DNA from: Candidatus Kuenenbacteria bacterium
Lineage (GTDB): Bacteria; Patescibacteriota; Patescibacteriia; UBA11705; JABHMO01
Length of the DNA stretch: 38,880 nt
Direction of reading: 5' to 3'
Assembly (NCBI GenBank): GCA_013202715.1
Contig: JABMRF010000028.1
Coordinates: 1 to 38,880 of the forward strand
Part shown: positions 38,308 through 38,880 of the stretch, one piece after another
Layout of the letters: the number at the start of each line of letters is the position of its first letter
How positions within the stretch are numbered: the first letter of the stretch is position 1
Program-made: the position numbers and the translations under genes
The notes under the pieces: model-generated
Told to the model about the DNA's origin: nothing
What the model saw: the letters and a program-made list of their open reading frames with translations, nothing else
The model's database searches: none

Positions 38308-38613
38308 TTATTTTATTATTTCAATATCATATTGGCTGCCAAGAGCTTTTCTGATTGCAGCGGTAACTTTTTCATCATCGCGATGACCGTATTCATCAAC
38401 ATAATAAACTTCGATTCTTGTGCCTCTATTTGACACATCCCATTCACCACCAAGCTCTGCGCTAATCTGGTCAGCTAAACTTTGAGGAATAAAACTCCGA
38501 TGATCGCAATCTTCTAAATTTAACATGTATTCTCCATCATGACCTCCACCTCCAAATGAAATGTAAGCTTTTGGTTTCTCAGGACTCGCTGGTTGCTCAA
38601 ATTCTTTTGTCAT
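38308..38613 (-). CDS. Hypothetical small protein
   Basis: 101 residues. A disordered start (KEFEQPASPEKPKAYIS) precedes SFGGGGHDGEYMLNLEDCDHRSFIPQ and a beta/alpha domain with IEVYYVDEYGHRDDEKVTAAIRKAL. No family is recognised. It is first in a run of minus-strand genes. The start at 38613 has no ribosome site. Confidence 0.68.
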   Translation of the reverse strand: MTKEFEQPASPEKPKAYISFGGGGHDGEYMLNLEDCDHRSFIPQSLADQISAELGGEWDVSNRGTRIEVYYVDEYGHRDDEKVTAAIRKALGSQYDIEIIK

Positions 38614-38639
38614 ATTGATTAGTAAATTATTACATTGTC

Positions 38640-38880
38640 TTTCGACTCTCTTCGAGCCTGAGCCTCAGAGCCGAAGGCAAGGCACTCGACTCGGCTTTTT
38701 CTGGCCGAAGGCCACCATTCGGCCTTGAGCTCATGGCCGAAAGGCGAGCGAGGCTACGAATGAAATGAGAGCTGAGTCGAGTGGCGGTACCTTTTGGTTG
38801 AAATTCTAACTTTTTTTGAACAGAATCCAGAATAATGAGGTGCGTTTCCGCTCGCCTCCGCTCCGCTACGGCGAACCAAA
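38640..38880. repeat. G/C-rich palindromic repeat region running to the window edge
   Basis: GCACTCGACTCGGCT (from about 38681) and GAGCTGAGTCGAGTGGC (to about 38786) are inverted with one mismatch. The loop contains CTGGCCGAAGGCC and TTCGGCCTTGAGCTCATGGCC, themselves palindromic. It shares the CGGCC-TGAGCTC / GGCCGAA-GGCGAG core with 26236-26327. Base composition is far from the genome average. No gene is visible here, and the structure may continue beyond 38880. Confidence 0.7.

Noticed and set aside
1..38880. CRISPR array or Cas genes
   Set aside because: The short repeats found are degenerate, inverted and unevenly spaced; none alternate with unique spacers of constant length and no Cas protein was seen.

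Overview
ORGANISM. The window is an AT-rich bacterial chromosome segment with most genes on the minus strand. It carries many small uncharacterised membrane proteins, a type IV pilus ATPase, DUF389, DUF1003, HtpX/LemA, a DnaG-RpoD pair and an RpoD with a long basic tail. That mix, plus intergenic spaces full of short degenerate repeats, suggests a Patescibacteria/CPR genome of the Parcubacteria type. This is an inference from gene content; no rRNA is present to prove it.

LAYOUT. 1-3.6 kb: 3' part of a PilB/GspE ATPase (+), then on the minus strand a radical SAM protein and an unknown protein. 3.65-5.4 kb: an apparent tRNA-anchored island. A 3' half of tRNA-Asn (3710-3751) and an intact tRNA-Asn (5184-5258) bracket a cysteine synthase and a GIY-YIG protein. 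The intact tRNA is preceded by a consensus promoter, a 19-codon leader ORF with four Asn codons, and an intrinsic terminator that can be replaced by an alternative pairing. This looks like an Asn attenuator. 5.5-12.7 kb: small and large membrane proteins, an EF-Tu domain-2-like protein, a CcdA-like thiol transporter next to DUF389, a rhomboid protease, and a PilB-like protein that lacks the ATPase domain. 12.8-18.3 kb: a 1682-residue Cys-rich secreted protein with an HExxH site and a C-terminal sorting-type tail, then an unrecognised small-ORF transcription unit. 18.4-22.5 kb: htpX and lemA, separated by a GxxExxY cassette with 27-bp inverted ends, then a FecR-domain protein, a lipoprotein and a 37-residue membrane peptide. 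22.6-25.2 kb: a TIM-barrel protein, a second tRNA-Asn with a broken duplicate of its 5' half, and an AbrB-RelE type toxin-antitoxin pair. 25.3-33.2 kb: a membrane-anchored propeller-like protein, rpoD, dnaG, DUF1003, an unknown protein and a Ca2+-type P-ATPase. 33.3-38.9 kb: metK with a structured leader, a small helical protein, a membrane protein, cyclopropane fatty acid synthase, a SplB-like radical SAM protein, a deoxyribosyltransferase-like protein, two unknown proteins and a GC-rich repeat.

TWO GENE STYLES. About nine genes combine a strong Shine-Dalgarno sequence, usually a TTGACA-17-TATAAT type promoter, and their own terminator. These start at 2770-, 3523-, 5520+, 10485+, 12013-, 17847-, 18255-, 33443+ and 34777+. 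Most other genes have no visible Shine-Dalgarno sequence and start after A/T-rich sequence.

HOW GENES MAY WORK TOGETHER. metK makes the SAM used by cfa and by the two radical SAM proteins. DnaG-RpoD form the usual macromolecular-synthesis pair. CcdA may feed thiol chemistry for the many extracytoplasmic cysteines of the neighbouring DUF389 protein, the giant surface protein and the lipoprotein. Rhomboid, HtpX and the HExxH surface protein are three separate membrane or surface proteases. The most unusual items are the tRNA-Asn attenuator, the GxxExxY inverted-repeat cassette, the ATPase-less PilB paralogue, the shared 42-nt leader hairpin, and the family-like architecture of the intergenic repeat arrays.
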